64,000 bases of DNA. Origin: Nocardia sp. CY41 (GTDB lineage Bacteria; Actinomycetota; Actinomycetes; Mycobacteriales; Mycobacteriaceae). Each line of letters begins with the position of its first letter. Position 1 is the first letter of the stretch. Location of the stretch: NCBI RefSeq assembly GCF_009829325.1, contig NZ_VUOS01000001.1:434001-498000 (forward strand), written 5' to 3'. Made by a program: the position numbers and the translations under genes. The notes beneath the pieces are model-generated. The model saw only the letters and a list, made by a program, of their open reading frames with translations, was not told where the DNA came from and made no database searches. This document shows positions 33,220 through 40,947 of the stretch, in pieces.

Positions 33220-33863
33220 GACGTCTCCTCGGCGCTGGTCAGCAGCCGGGTCACCGCGTCGTCGAAGCCGGGCAGGCCGTGGCCGGACTTGTAGGCCGCC
33301 AGCGCCCGGAGGGTGTCGTTGTGCAGCCGCACCCACCCGGAATTCGGGAAGTACGCGGCCATCAGGTTCTGCCACACCGACACCGGCATCTCGAACTTGT
33401 CCTCGCGATCCCACGGGATCTGCTGGATGGCGAATCCGGTGCTGCCCCGGATGAAAACGGTCCCGCTGAACAGGAACAGCAGCGGAACGACACCGTCGCG
33501 CAACGCGTGCAGGTACTTCGACCCGGAAACCTCGAAGTCGTAGGTGCACGGCATCGGCAGATCCACTTCGGCGCCGCCGGTGAAGCTCGGAACCATGGTG
33601 GCGCAGTGCATCCAGAGAAACGAACGCTGGGTCTCGTGCCATCGCTCGCGCGGGCCGAACAGATCGACCAGCCCCACGGCTTCCTCGTCGGAATAGCCGC
33701 GTCGGAACGGTTCGATGCGCACCTGCGCGCGCAAGGCGATGGCGTGCACGGGTTCCTCCGCCAGCGCGGCTATGCCGACGCGCGCCGACAGGATCGGCGC
33801 GACGGCGTACGGCTCGGGTTTCATCTCGAGCACGGCGAACGTCGTCGAGTACACCGGGCTCAT
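33216..33863 (-). CDS. DUF6084 hydrogenase-associated protein
   Basis: 215 residues beginning MSPVYSTTFAVLEMKPEPYA. It has the features of DUF6084: VHAIALRAQVRIEP, VDLFGPRERW, EVDLPMPCTYDFEVSGSKY and FSGTVFIRGSTGF. The fold is unknown and there are no cysteine clusters. It overlaps its neighbours on both sides (ATGA with DUF5947, GTGA with the 437-residue gene). Function unknown, restricted to hydrogenase contexts as far as I know. Confidence 0.82.
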   Translation of the reverse strand: MSPVYSTTFAVLEMKPEPYAVAPILSARVGIAALAEEPVHAIALRAQVRIEPFRRGYSDEEAVGLVDLFGPRERWHETQRSFLWMHCATMVPSFTGGAEVDLPMPCTYDFEVSGSKYLHALRDGVVPLLFLFSGTVFIRGSTGFAIQQIPWDREDKFEMPVSVWQNLMAAYFPNSGWVRLHNDTLRALAAYKSGHGLPGFDDAVTRLLTSAEETS

Positions 33864-34495
33864 GCCGCACCACCGGATTTCGCGCGCGCCGACGCGTCGG
33901 CGAAGAACTGCTCCAGATACCGGTGCACGTCCTGGCCGCCGTCGAAACCATGCCACAGCAGCCGCATCCGGCCGACGAACTCGTAACAGGCGTCGATCGG
34001 CAGCAGCAGACAGGCCGCCTGCTCGGTCCTGCGGTCGGGCACCCGGATGAGCAGTGCTTCCACGTCCGGAGCCAGCACGTCCAACTCGGGATGCCGGTGC
34101 AGGATCGCGTTCCATTGCTCCAGCGGCAGTTCCGATTCCGTCGCACCCGCGGGTCCGGGGTAGAACGCCACCGTCCGGCCCAGCGCGGAATTGCGGAAGA
34201 AGAACGCAAGGTTCACCGGGATCTCCAGCGCGTCCCATTCCGTCCCACTGATCGTGAACTCGGGGAACGCGAGATAGCGGTCCGGCACCGCGCGATAGCG
34301 CAGCTCCGCGTTCTGGTCGACGAACAGCAGATAGCAGCCGCGGCACACGCACATCAGCTGCCTGCCCTCGACGTTCACGACATGCTGGTGCTGGTCGGCG
34401 ATCGGCTCCGCGCACATCTCGCACCGTTCGCCGGGCCGCGGCGCGGGCCTGCGGTCGGCGGCGATCCGCTGCAGCGCGCGGAACGGTGTGCTCAC
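33860..34495 (-). CDS. DUF5947 hydrogenase-associated protein
   Basis: 211 residues with a GTG start. Two cysteine pairs near the N-terminus, CEMC and CVCRGC, about 23 residues apart, look like a zinc or iron-sulfur knuckle (HVVNVEGRQLMCVCRGCYLLF). The remainder has PVNLAFFFRNSALGRTVAFYPGP and LLPIDACYEFVGRMRLLWHG. The family is DUF5947, seen next to group 1h hydrogenase genes. It overlaps the NifU/Rieske-like gene by 4 bp (GTGA type). Function unknown. Confidence 0.82.
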   Translation of the reverse strand: MSTPFRALQRIAADRRPAPRPGERCEMCAEPIADQHQHVVNVEGRQLMCVCRGCYLLFVDQNAELRYRAVPDRYLAFPEFTISGTEWDALEIPVNLAFFFRNSALGRTVAFYPGPAGATESELPLEQWNAILHRHPELDVLAPDVEALLIRVPDRRTEQAACLLLPIDACYEFVGRMRLLWHGFDGGQDVHRYLEQFFADASARAKSGGAA

Positions 34496-35406
34496 CCGCG
34501 CACCCCCACGGGTACCGCCACCGACAGTTCACCGGAACGCACGAGCACGGGAAGCGGCTCGAGATGCCCCTCGCCGTCGACCCGGGCGCCCGCGTGCACC
34601 ACGTCGTAGTGCGCCCGGCAGGTCGGGCACCGCAGCACCGCGTCACCGGCCGGGAACCCCACCCGCCGTTCCAGCGCGGCTCCGGCGAGGGAACGGTCGC
34701 AGCCGGGACAGTGGTCCCGGTAGGCGTACACGTCCTCGCCTACCCGGCAGGCCAGCACGGTCGCCCCGGCGACGGCGAAGCCGCCCACCTCGCCCGCGCG
34801 CAGCTCGGCCAGTTCGGGGACCGCGACCCAGCTACCGGACCGCGCGCCGTCCGCGCGCACGCGCGAGAACAGCGAGTCGGCGGAGATCACCCCCGCCGAC
34901 TCCGTCTGCGCCGCGACGACTTCGATCGACTCGATCTCCGGCGCCGCCGCCCGGACGGCGTCCTCGACGGCCAGTTCGAGCGTCACCGACGAGGACGGGC
35001 AGCTCTTGCAACTGCCCGCCAGTTCCAAGCGGACCACCCCGTCGACGATCTCGACCAGGTGGACGTCGCCGCCGTGCGAACCGAGGTACGGGCGCACGCT
35101 GTCCAGGGCGGTCCGCACCCGGGTGTCCACATCGTGCGGGTGCAGCCCGTGCACCAGCAGCAGGCTCGCCACCAGATCGTCGCCGGCCAACCGCTCGACC
35201 GCCTCCGGGTCGAGCAGACCGACCACGCGGGTCAGGCCCGCGCCGTAGAGTTCGACCAGTTCGCGCACGAGCTGTTCGGCGCGCTCGCGGGCGAGCGCAC
35301 CGCCCGCCGAACTCGCCTCCAGCAAGGTGTCGATGCGGTCACCGGCTTCCCGCCACCGGGCGTCACCGAGCGTCGCGTCGTCCTGGTCGTCCGGGCGATC
35401 CTCCAC
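34492..35406 (-). CDS. NifU/Rieske-like iron-sulfur protein (HhyE-like)
   Basis: 304 residues from GTG 35406, chosen because GGAGG lies five bases upstream and a GTG six bases earlier lies inside it. The middle is a NifU C-terminal domain with GGDVHLVEIVDGVVRLEL and CKSCPSS. The C-terminal part is Rieske-like but with two CxxC pairs (HCPGCDRSL and RCPTCRAHYD). Directly downstream of the large subunit, it corresponds in position to mycobacterial HhyE, proposed to pass electrons from the hydrogenase to the respiratory chain. The cluster type is not settled. Confidence 0.8.
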   Translation of the reverse strand: MEDRPDDQDDATLGDARWREAGDRIDTLLEASSAGGALARERAEQLVRELVELYGAGLTRVVGLLDPEAVERLAGDDLVASLLLVHGLHPHDVDTRVRTALDSVRPYLGSHGGDVHLVEIVDGVVRLELAGSCKSCPSSSVTLELAVEDAVRAAAPEIESIEVVAAQTESAGVISADSLFSRVRADGARSGSWVAVPELAELRAGEVGGFAVAGATVLACRVGEDVYAYRDHCPGCDRSLAGAALERRVGFPAGDAVLRCPTCRAHYDVVHAGARVDGEGHLEPLPVLVRSGELSVAVPVGVRG

Positions 35407-35438
35407 CGTCACCTCCGGTCGCTTCGCCCGACGCGGCC

Positions 35439-37235
35439 TCACTCGGGGGTGAGCGTCTGCGTCGGTGAGTGCAGTTGCTCCAGCGTCTTGCCCTTGCCGA
35501 GGTACATGTGCACGCCGCACGGCAGGCAGGGATCGAAACTGCGCACGGTGCGCATGACGTCGATGCCCTTGAAGTGCTCGCGGTCGTTCTCCTCGAAGAT
35601 CGGCTGGCCCTGCACCGCGTCCTCGTAGGGTCCCGGCGTGCCGTAGCTGTCGCGCGGGCTGGCGTTCCACGGGGTCGGCGGATACGGGTGGTAGTTGGCG
35701 ATCTTGCCGTCCCGGATCACCATGTGATGCGACAGCACGCCGCGCACCGCCTCGGTGAAGCCACAGCCGATGCTCTCCTCGGGAACCTCGAATTTCTCCC
35801 AGGTCTTGGTGTGGCCGGCCCGGATCTCCGCCATCGCCTTCTCCGCGAAATGCAGCGCGCAGGCAGCCGCGTATGCCTGGAAGTAGGTGCGCGCGCGGTT
35901 GCGCTCGAGCGTGTTACTGCCGTGCACCGGGATCTTCCATTCCAGCGTGACCGGGCCCTTCAACGCGGTCTTGGGCAGGTTGATCTGCACGCTGTTCCCG
36001 GTCGCCTTGACATAACCGATGTCGATCAGGTTGGCCAGCGCCGTCGACCACAGTCGCGCCAGCGGGCCGCCGCCGGTGTCCAAGGGTAGGTGGTCGGTGC
36101 CGTCGAACCAGCGCGGCGACATCACCCAGCTGTACTTCTCGTCCAGGTCCCGCTTCTGCGGCCGGGGATTGGTGTGCTGATTCCACGGGTGGCGCCGGTC
36201 CACCGGATTGCCCAGCGGATCGGTCTTCACGAACATCTCCTGATCGGTCCAGTCCTCGTAATACGAGCTGCCCAGCAGGATCCGCAGGCCCAGGTTGATG
36301 TCGACCAGGGAGGTGGTCAGCAGCTTGCCGTCGACCACGACGCCGGGGGTGACGAACATCTTGCGGCCCCAGTCCGCCATGTCCTTGTACTCGAAATTGC
36401 ACACCTCCGGGTCCTGGAACGAACCCCAGCAACCCAGCAACGTGCGCCGCAGACCGACCTTCTCGTAGCCGGGCAGCGCCTCGTAGAAGAAGTCGAACAG
36501 GTCGTCGTGCATCGGCACGACCTTTTTCATGAACTCCACGTAGCGCATCAGCCGGGACAGGTAGTCGGTCATCAGCTGGATGGTCGCGACCGTGCCCGGT
36601 CCACCGGGATACAGCGTGGAGGGATGCACGTGCCTGCCTTCCATCAGACAGAACATCTCCCGGGTGATCCGGCTGACCTGCAACGCCTCCCGGTAGAACT
36701 CACCGGTGAACGGGTTGAGCGCCCGCATGATGTCGGCGATCGTGCGATACCCGTGGTCGCCCGCGTGCGGCGCCTCGGTGTTCTCCGCCCTGGCCAGCAC
36801 GCCCGGGTTGGTCTCGGAGACCATCTTCTCGCAGTAGTCCACGCCGACCAGGTTCTCCTGGAAGATGTTGTGGTCGAACATGTACTCGGCGGCCTCGCCC
36901 AGGTTGACGACCCACTCGCCGAGGTGCGGCGGGCGCACGCCGTAGGCCATGTTCTGGCAGTAGCACGAACAGGTGGCGTGGTTGTCGCCGCAGATGCCGC
37001 AGATGCGGCTGGTGATGAAGTGCGCGTCGCGCGGGTCCTTGCCCTTCATGAAGATCGAGTAGCCGCGGAAGATGGAGGAAGTGCTGTGGCACTCGACCAC
37101 TTCCCGATTCTCGAAGTCGATCTTGGTGTAGATGCCGAGACTGCCGACGATGCGGGTGATCGGGTCCCACGCCATCTCGACGAGGTGATTCGGCTCGATC
37201 GTTTTGTGCGACGGCTCCGGGATGATCTGAGTCAT
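35439..37235 (-). CDS. hhyL: [NiFe]-hydrogenase large subunit, group 1h
   Basis: 598 residues. The nickel ligands are C79 and C82 in RICGICGDNH (77-86) and C570 and C573 in DPCLPCGVH (568-576). A 22-residue tail after H576 is the expected substrate of the maturation protease. The motif sequences match the actinobacterial group 1h (formerly group 5) enzymes, which oxidise hydrogen at atmospheric level and tolerate oxygen. An AGGAGG ribosome site precedes the ATG, 11 bp after the small subunit. Confidence 0.96.
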   Translation of the reverse strand: MTQIIPEPSHKTIEPNHLVEMAWDPITRIVGSLGIYTKIDFENREVVECHSTSSIFRGYSIFMKGKDPRDAHFITSRICGICGDNHATCSCYCQNMAYGVRPPHLGEWVVNLGEAAEYMFDHNIFQENLVGVDYCEKMVSETNPGVLARAENTEAPHAGDHGYRTIADIMRALNPFTGEFYREALQVSRITREMFCLMEGRHVHPSTLYPGGPGTVATIQLMTDYLSRLMRYVEFMKKVVPMHDDLFDFFYEALPGYEKVGLRRTLLGCWGSFQDPEVCNFEYKDMADWGRKMFVTPGVVVDGKLLTTSLVDINLGLRILLGSSYYEDWTDQEMFVKTDPLGNPVDRRHPWNQHTNPRPQKRDLDEKYSWVMSPRWFDGTDHLPLDTGGGPLARLWSTALANLIDIGYVKATGNSVQINLPKTALKGPVTLEWKIPVHGSNTLERNRARTYFQAYAAACALHFAEKAMAEIRAGHTKTWEKFEVPEESIGCGFTEAVRGVLSHHMVIRDGKIANYHPYPPTPWNASPRDSYGTPGPYEDAVQGQPIFEENDREHFKGIDVMRTVRSFDPCLPCGVHMYLGKGKTLEQLHSPTQTLTPE

Positions 37236-37246
37236 CGGAGATCCTC

Positions 37247-38302
37247 CTACCAGGTGCGGGTCGCGCCGGTTTCCAGCTTCCGGCCCCGGTGCCGCCAGTG
37301 CGGCTCCTTGTCGACCGTGCGTCCGGTGATGTGACGGAGACTGCGGATCACCGATCCGTAGAGCCCCGAGGCGCTGGACGAGAGCTTCCCGCCGGGTGGT
37401 TCGTCCATGAACGGCATGAACTTGTCCGGGAAGCCCGGCATGGTGCAGCCGATGCAGATGCCGCCGACGTTCGGGCAGCCGCCCAAGCCGTTGATCCAGC
37501 CGCGCTTGGGCACGTTGCACTTGACCACCGGTCCCCAGCAGCCGAGCTTCACAATGCATTTCGGCGAGCCGTACTCGGTGGCGAACTCACCCTGCTCGTA
37601 ATAGCCCGCGCGGTCGCAGCCCTCGTGCACCGTCGCCCCGAACAGCCACTTGGGCCGCAGCGCGTCGTCCAGTGGGATCATCGGCGCCTGCCCGGTCGCC
37701 ATGTAGAGCAGATAGGTGAGCGTCTCCGACATGTTGTCCGGCTGGATCGGGCAACCCGGCACGCAGACGATCGGAATGCCCGCTTTGCTCTTCCAGTCCC
37801 AGCCGAGATAGTCCGGCACGCCCATCGCACCGGTCGGGTTGCCGGCCATCGCGTGGATGCCGCCGTAGGTCGCGCAGGTGCCCGCCGCGATGATGGCCGT
37901 GGCCTTCGGCGCGAGACGGTCCAGCCATTCGCTGGTCGTCATGGGCTGGCCGGTGGCGGGATTGTTGCCGAACCCGCACCAGTAGCCCTCTTCCTTGAGT
38001 TGCTCGTTCGGGATCGAGCCCTCGACCACCAGAACGAACGGTTCGAGTTCCCCGCGGTCGGCCTTGAAGAACCACTCCAGGAAATCGTCGGCGCCGCCGT
38101 TGGGACCACACTCGAAGTCGATGAGCGGCCAATGCACGGCGATCTTGGGCAGACCGGGGAGGGCGCCGAGAGCGATCTCTTCCACGCTCGGCTGCGTAGC
38201 CGCCGTCAAGGCGACCGAGTCACCGTCACAGCTGAGTCCCGCGTTGATCCAGAGCACGTGAATCAGCGTTTCTTCGGCTCGTACTGCTTCCTGAGTGGGC
38301 AT
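37247..38302 (-). CDS. hhyS: [NiFe]-hydrogenase small subunit, group 1h
   Basis: 351 residues from ATG 38302, with GGAAGG eight bases upstream; the GTG at 38311 lies in the ribosome site. There is no twin-arginine signal, so the enzyme is not exported by Tat. The proximal-cluster site reads C25-D-G-D28, in line with the three-Cys/one-Asp ligation described for the actinobacterial-type enzyme. Other cluster cysteines are in GTCATYGG, PGCPIQPDN, HEGCDRAGYY, KCIVKLGCWG and GGCPNVGGICIGC. A Crp-type box lies upstream. Confidence 0.96.
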   Translation of the reverse strand: MPTQEAVRAEETLIHVLWINAGLSCDGDSVALTAATQPSVEEIALGALPGLPKIAVHWPLIDFECGPNGGADDFLEWFFKADRGELEPFVLVVEGSIPNEQLKEEGYWCGFGNNPATGQPMTTSEWLDRLAPKATAIIAAGTCATYGGIHAMAGNPTGAMGVPDYLGWDWKSKAGIPIVCVPGCPIQPDNMSETLTYLLYMATGQAPMIPLDDALRPKWLFGATVHEGCDRAGYYEQGEFATEYGSPKCIVKLGCWGPVVKCNVPKRGWINGLGGCPNVGGICIGCTMPGFPDKFMPFMDEPPGGKLSSSASGLYGSVIRSLRHITGRTVDKEPHWRHRGRKLETGATRTW

Positions 38303-38373
38303 TCTGGCCACCTTCCGCAGCGGACCACCGGGGGCCGAATCTCGCCTTTCTCGAAGAAGGGGTCACCCGTAGA

Positions 38374-38389
38374 TGTGATCCTGATCACT
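38374..38389. promoter_or_regulatory. Crp/GlxR-type binding site upstream of hhyS
   Basis: TGTGATCCTGATCACT fits the Crp/GlxR consensus TGTGA-N6-TCACA except for the last base. It is centred about 80 bp upstream of the hhyS ATG, in the 92-bp gap after hypB. cAMP-dependent activation of the structural genes on carbon limitation would fit known hydrogenase physiology. Confidence 0.65.
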
Positions 38390-38394
38390 TCACC

Positions 38395-39234
38395 CTAAGC
38401 GCGTCCGGCGGCATCCTCAAGAGCCGCCGGACCGGCCGTGCGGCGCTGCTCGGCCAACCAGTCGTACCAGGTGGACAGGCCCACGCCGCTGGTCACGGAC
38501 AAGGGGATGACCTCGAGGCCGGGGTGTATCGAATGGATGTATTCCCGGCATCGGTTCAAGTCGAAATCGACATACGGCAGCAGGTCGGTCTTGTTCACCA
38601 GCACCAATCCCGCCGCCTGGAACATGTGCGGATATTTCAGCGGTTTGTCGGTCCCTTCGGTCACCGAGATGACGACCACCTTCTGCCGCTCCCCCAGATC
38701 GAACAGCGCGGGGCAGACCAGGTTGCCGACGTTCTCGACGAACAGCAGCGTGCCCGGCGCGGGATCGAGCGTCGTCAGCGCGCGATACATCATCTCGGCG
38801 TCCAGGTGACATCCCGCGCCGGTGTTGACCTGCACCACCCCGCACCCAGTCGCCTGGATCCGTTCGGCATCGAGCAAGGTCTCCTGGTCCCCTTCGATCA
38901 CCGCGATCGGGGCCTGGCCGGACTCCCAGATGGTACGTTCCAGCAGCGTGGTCTTACCCGCGCCAGGGGAGCTGGTCATGTTGAGCGCCACGATGCCGCG
39001 TTCGGCCAGCCAGGCCCGGTTGCGCTGCGCCAGTTCGTCGTTCTTGGCGAGAACCTTGATCTCCAGGCTGACCGTCTCGGTGACGGGCACCGGGACACGC
39101 TCGGGGCCGTGCTCATGGGGACGGTGGTGCTCGTGGTCCGCATGGGCGTGGTCGTGCCCGTCGGCGTGCCGGTGATCGTGCGGGACGCGAATCAGCGCGG
39201 TGACGTCGTCGCCGCACCCGCAGGTTGCGCACAT
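38395..39234 (-). CDS. hypB: Nickel-inserting GTPase HypB
   Basis: 279 residues. The N-terminal metal site is MCATCGC, followed by a histidine-rich segment (residues 19-42, HDHRHADGHDHAHADHEHH) that stores nickel. The G-domain has SPGAGKTT (89-96), IEGDQE and NKTDLLPY. It delivers nickel with HypA, whose gene overlaps its 5' end by 43 bp. Confidence 0.97.
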   Translation of the reverse strand: MCATCGCGDDVTALIRVPHDHRHADGHDHAHADHEHHRPHEHGPERVPVPVTETVSLEIKVLAKNDELAQRNRAWLAERGIVALNMTSSPGAGKTTLLERTIWESGQAPIAVIEGDQETLLDAERIQATGCGVVQVNTGAGCHLDAEMMYRALTTLDPAPGTLLFVENVGNLVCPALFDLGERQKVVVISVTEGTDKPLKYPHMFQAAGLVLVNKTDLLPYVDFDLNRCREYIHSIHPGLEVIPLSVTSGVGLSTWYDWLAEQRRTAGPAALEDAAGRA

Positions 39235-39566
39235 GCCTCACTCACCTCCATGGATCGGATACGCAGCTCGCGCCCGGAGCGGATCTCGGCATCGGCGCTG
39301 CCGCAGGGACACAGCAGGATCGGGTCCGGCAGCCGGAACTCGGCGCCACAGGTCCGGCAAGCGGCGACTCCGGGGATCTCCACCAGAACCAGTTCGGCGC
39401 CCTCGGCGACGGTCGCCTCGGCCGCCACCTCGAAACAGAACCGCATGGCATCCGGCACGACGGCGCACAGCGCGCCGACCTCGACGGTGACGGAGTGGAC
39501 CTGCCGGCCCGCCGCGTGCTCACAGACAGCGTCGATGACGCTGCGCGTGATGGCCATCTCGTGCAT
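39192..39566 (-). CDS. hypA: Nickel metallochaperone HypA
   Basis: 124 residues from ATG 39566, giving the family N-terminus MHEMAITRSV whose His2 binds nickel; the frame is open nine codons further up but GAGG is placed for this ATG. The zinc site is CRTCGAEF and CPCGSAD. It is the first gene of the island. Two direct CCTCGAG repeats (39580-39586 and 39594-39600) lie just upstream and could be part of its promoter. Confidence 0.95.
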   Translation of the reverse strand: MHEMAITRSVIDAVCEHAAGRQVHSVTVEVGALCAVVPDAMRFCFEVAAEATVAEGAELVLVEIPGVAACRTCGAEFRLPDPILLCPCGSADAEIRSGRELRIRSMEVSEACAQPAGAATTSPR

Positions 39567-39779
39567 CCCGACCTCGATTCCTCGAGTGGACAACCTCGAG
39601 GCTACTCCTGGGCAAATCTCCGGGAGGCGAAACGTCGATGCTTCTTCGGCACGTCAGGGTGTCGGCGAAACCGCGGCCGGGATCTCCCTCCGGATCCCCG
39701 CCGCCCGGCAGCGAACACCTCGTGCGCTTACCCGTGCACCGATCCGTCACACCCGCGTCGTCGGCGACGGGTGGGAGGC

Positions 39780-40154
39780 TCAGTCGTGGTCGACCGCGGT
39801 GCGGACCGCGCCGCTGTTCGCATCGATCGTCACGTCGTGCTCCACACCCGCGGGCGTGACGACCTCGACTTCCCATACCGGGACGCCGCGCTCGGTGTCG
39901 AATTCGGCGGACCGGACGCGCCCGCCCGGCACGGCTTCGAGCGCCTTGTCGATGGCCTGCTGCCTGCTGACGCCGGTGTCGGCGACCAACGACCAGTCCC
40001 CCGCGGACGAGCGGAAGGCGACGGTGTGGTCGTCCGGACCACCGGTGGCGACAGCGGCCAGAACGACGCTCAGGCCGACGACGGCAGCCGCGACGGCCGT
40101 GCCGACGAGGAGCCAGCGGAGCCCGGCGTAGGCACGGCGGAATACGGTTGTCAT
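39780..40154 (-). CDS. PepSY-domain membrane protein
   Basis: 124 residues from ATG 40154 with AGGAGG upstream. One membrane helix (LLVGTAVAAAVVGLSVVLAAVA) is followed by an outer PepSY-like repeat: SRQQAIDKALEAVPGGRVRSAEFDTERGVPVWEVEV and a closing TIDANSGAV. PepSY modules often accompany two-component kinases and bind or inhibit partners at the cell surface. It is divergent from the response regulator gene across a 115-bp promoter, so the regulator likely controls it. Confidence 0.85.
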   Translation of the reverse strand: MTTVFRRAYAGLRWLLVGTAVAAAVVGLSVVLAAVATGGPDDHTVAFRSSAGDWSLVADTGVSRQQAIDKALEAVPGGRVRSAEFDTERGVPVWEVEVVTPAGVEHDVTIDANSGAVRTAVDHD

Positions 40155-40209
40155 GCGAAACCTCCTGCGGGAGTGCTGCTTCGGAATGCGTTCACCTTGT
40201 CGCACGGAG

Positions 40210-40236
40210 CTGAAGGTCCGCTGAAGCGACCTGAAG
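40210..40236. promoter_or_regulatory. Response-regulator binding repeats (CTGAAG x3)
   Basis: CTGAAG occurs at 40210, 40221 and 40231, a period of 10-11 bp typical of OmpR-family tandem binding. An inverted TTTCAG follows at 40241. The array lies midway between the divergent PepSY and response regulator genes. Confidence 0.6.
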
Positions 40237-40269
40237 ACGGTTTCAGGATCGGTCTGCCACTCTTGGTGG

Positions 40270-40947
40270 ATGCGTCTGCTGATCGTCGAGGATGAGAAAC
40301 GTTTGGCTCTCACACTGGCAAAAGGCTTGTCCGCCGAGGGTTTTGCCGTGGATGTGGTGCACGACGGCGCCGAAGGCCTGCATCTAGCGACCACCACCGA
40401 CTACGACTTGATCATCCTCGACATCATGCTGCCCGGCATGAACGGCTACCGGGTCTGCGCCGCGCTGCGCGCCGGGGGTCACGAGACGCCGGTGCTCATG
40501 CTGACGGCGAAAGACGGCGAGTACGACGAAGCCGAGGGCCTCGACACCGGGGCGGACGACTACCTCAGCAAGCCGTTCTCCTACCTGGTGCTCCTGGCCC
40601 GCATTCGGGCCCTGTTGCGCCGCCGGACCCGCGGCGGCGCACGGGTGCTGCGCGTCGGCGACCTCATCGTGGACCCAGGCACCCGGACCTGCCGCCGCGG
40701 CGCGGACGAGGTGACGTTGACCGCCAAGGAATTCGCCGTGCTCGAGCACCTGGCCGTGCGAGCCGGAGAAGTGGTGTCCAAGGCCGACATCCTGCACCAC
40801 GTCTGGGACTTCGCCTACGACGGCGATCCGAACATCGTCGAGGTCTACATCAGCACCCTGCGCCGCAAGATCGACGCGCCGTTCGGGCGCCGTTCGATCA
40901 CCACCGTCCGCGGCGCGGGCTACCGACTGGCAGCAGACCGTGCCTGA
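40270..40947 (+). CDS. OmpR-family response regulator
   Basis: 225 residues. The receiver domain has the phosphoacceptor D51 (LIILDIMLPG) and K101 (LSKPF). The C-terminal winged helix ends TVRGAGYRL, with AGEVVSKADILHHVWD before it. The start ATG gives MRLLIVEDEK. It overlaps the kinase gene by 8 bp. The CTGAAG repeats upstream point to autoregulation and control of the PepSY gene. Confidence 0.95.
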   Translation: MRLLIVEDEKRLALTLAKGLSAEGFAVDVVHDGAEGLHLATTTDYDLIILDIMLPGMNGYRVCAALRAGGHETPVLMLTAKDGEYDEAEGLDTGADDYLSKPFSYLVLLARIRALLRRRTRGGARVLRVGDLIVDPGTRTCRRGADEVTLTAKEFAVLEHLAVRAGEVVSKADILHHVWDFAYDGDPNIVEVYISTLRRKIDAPFGRRSITTVRGAGYRLAADRA

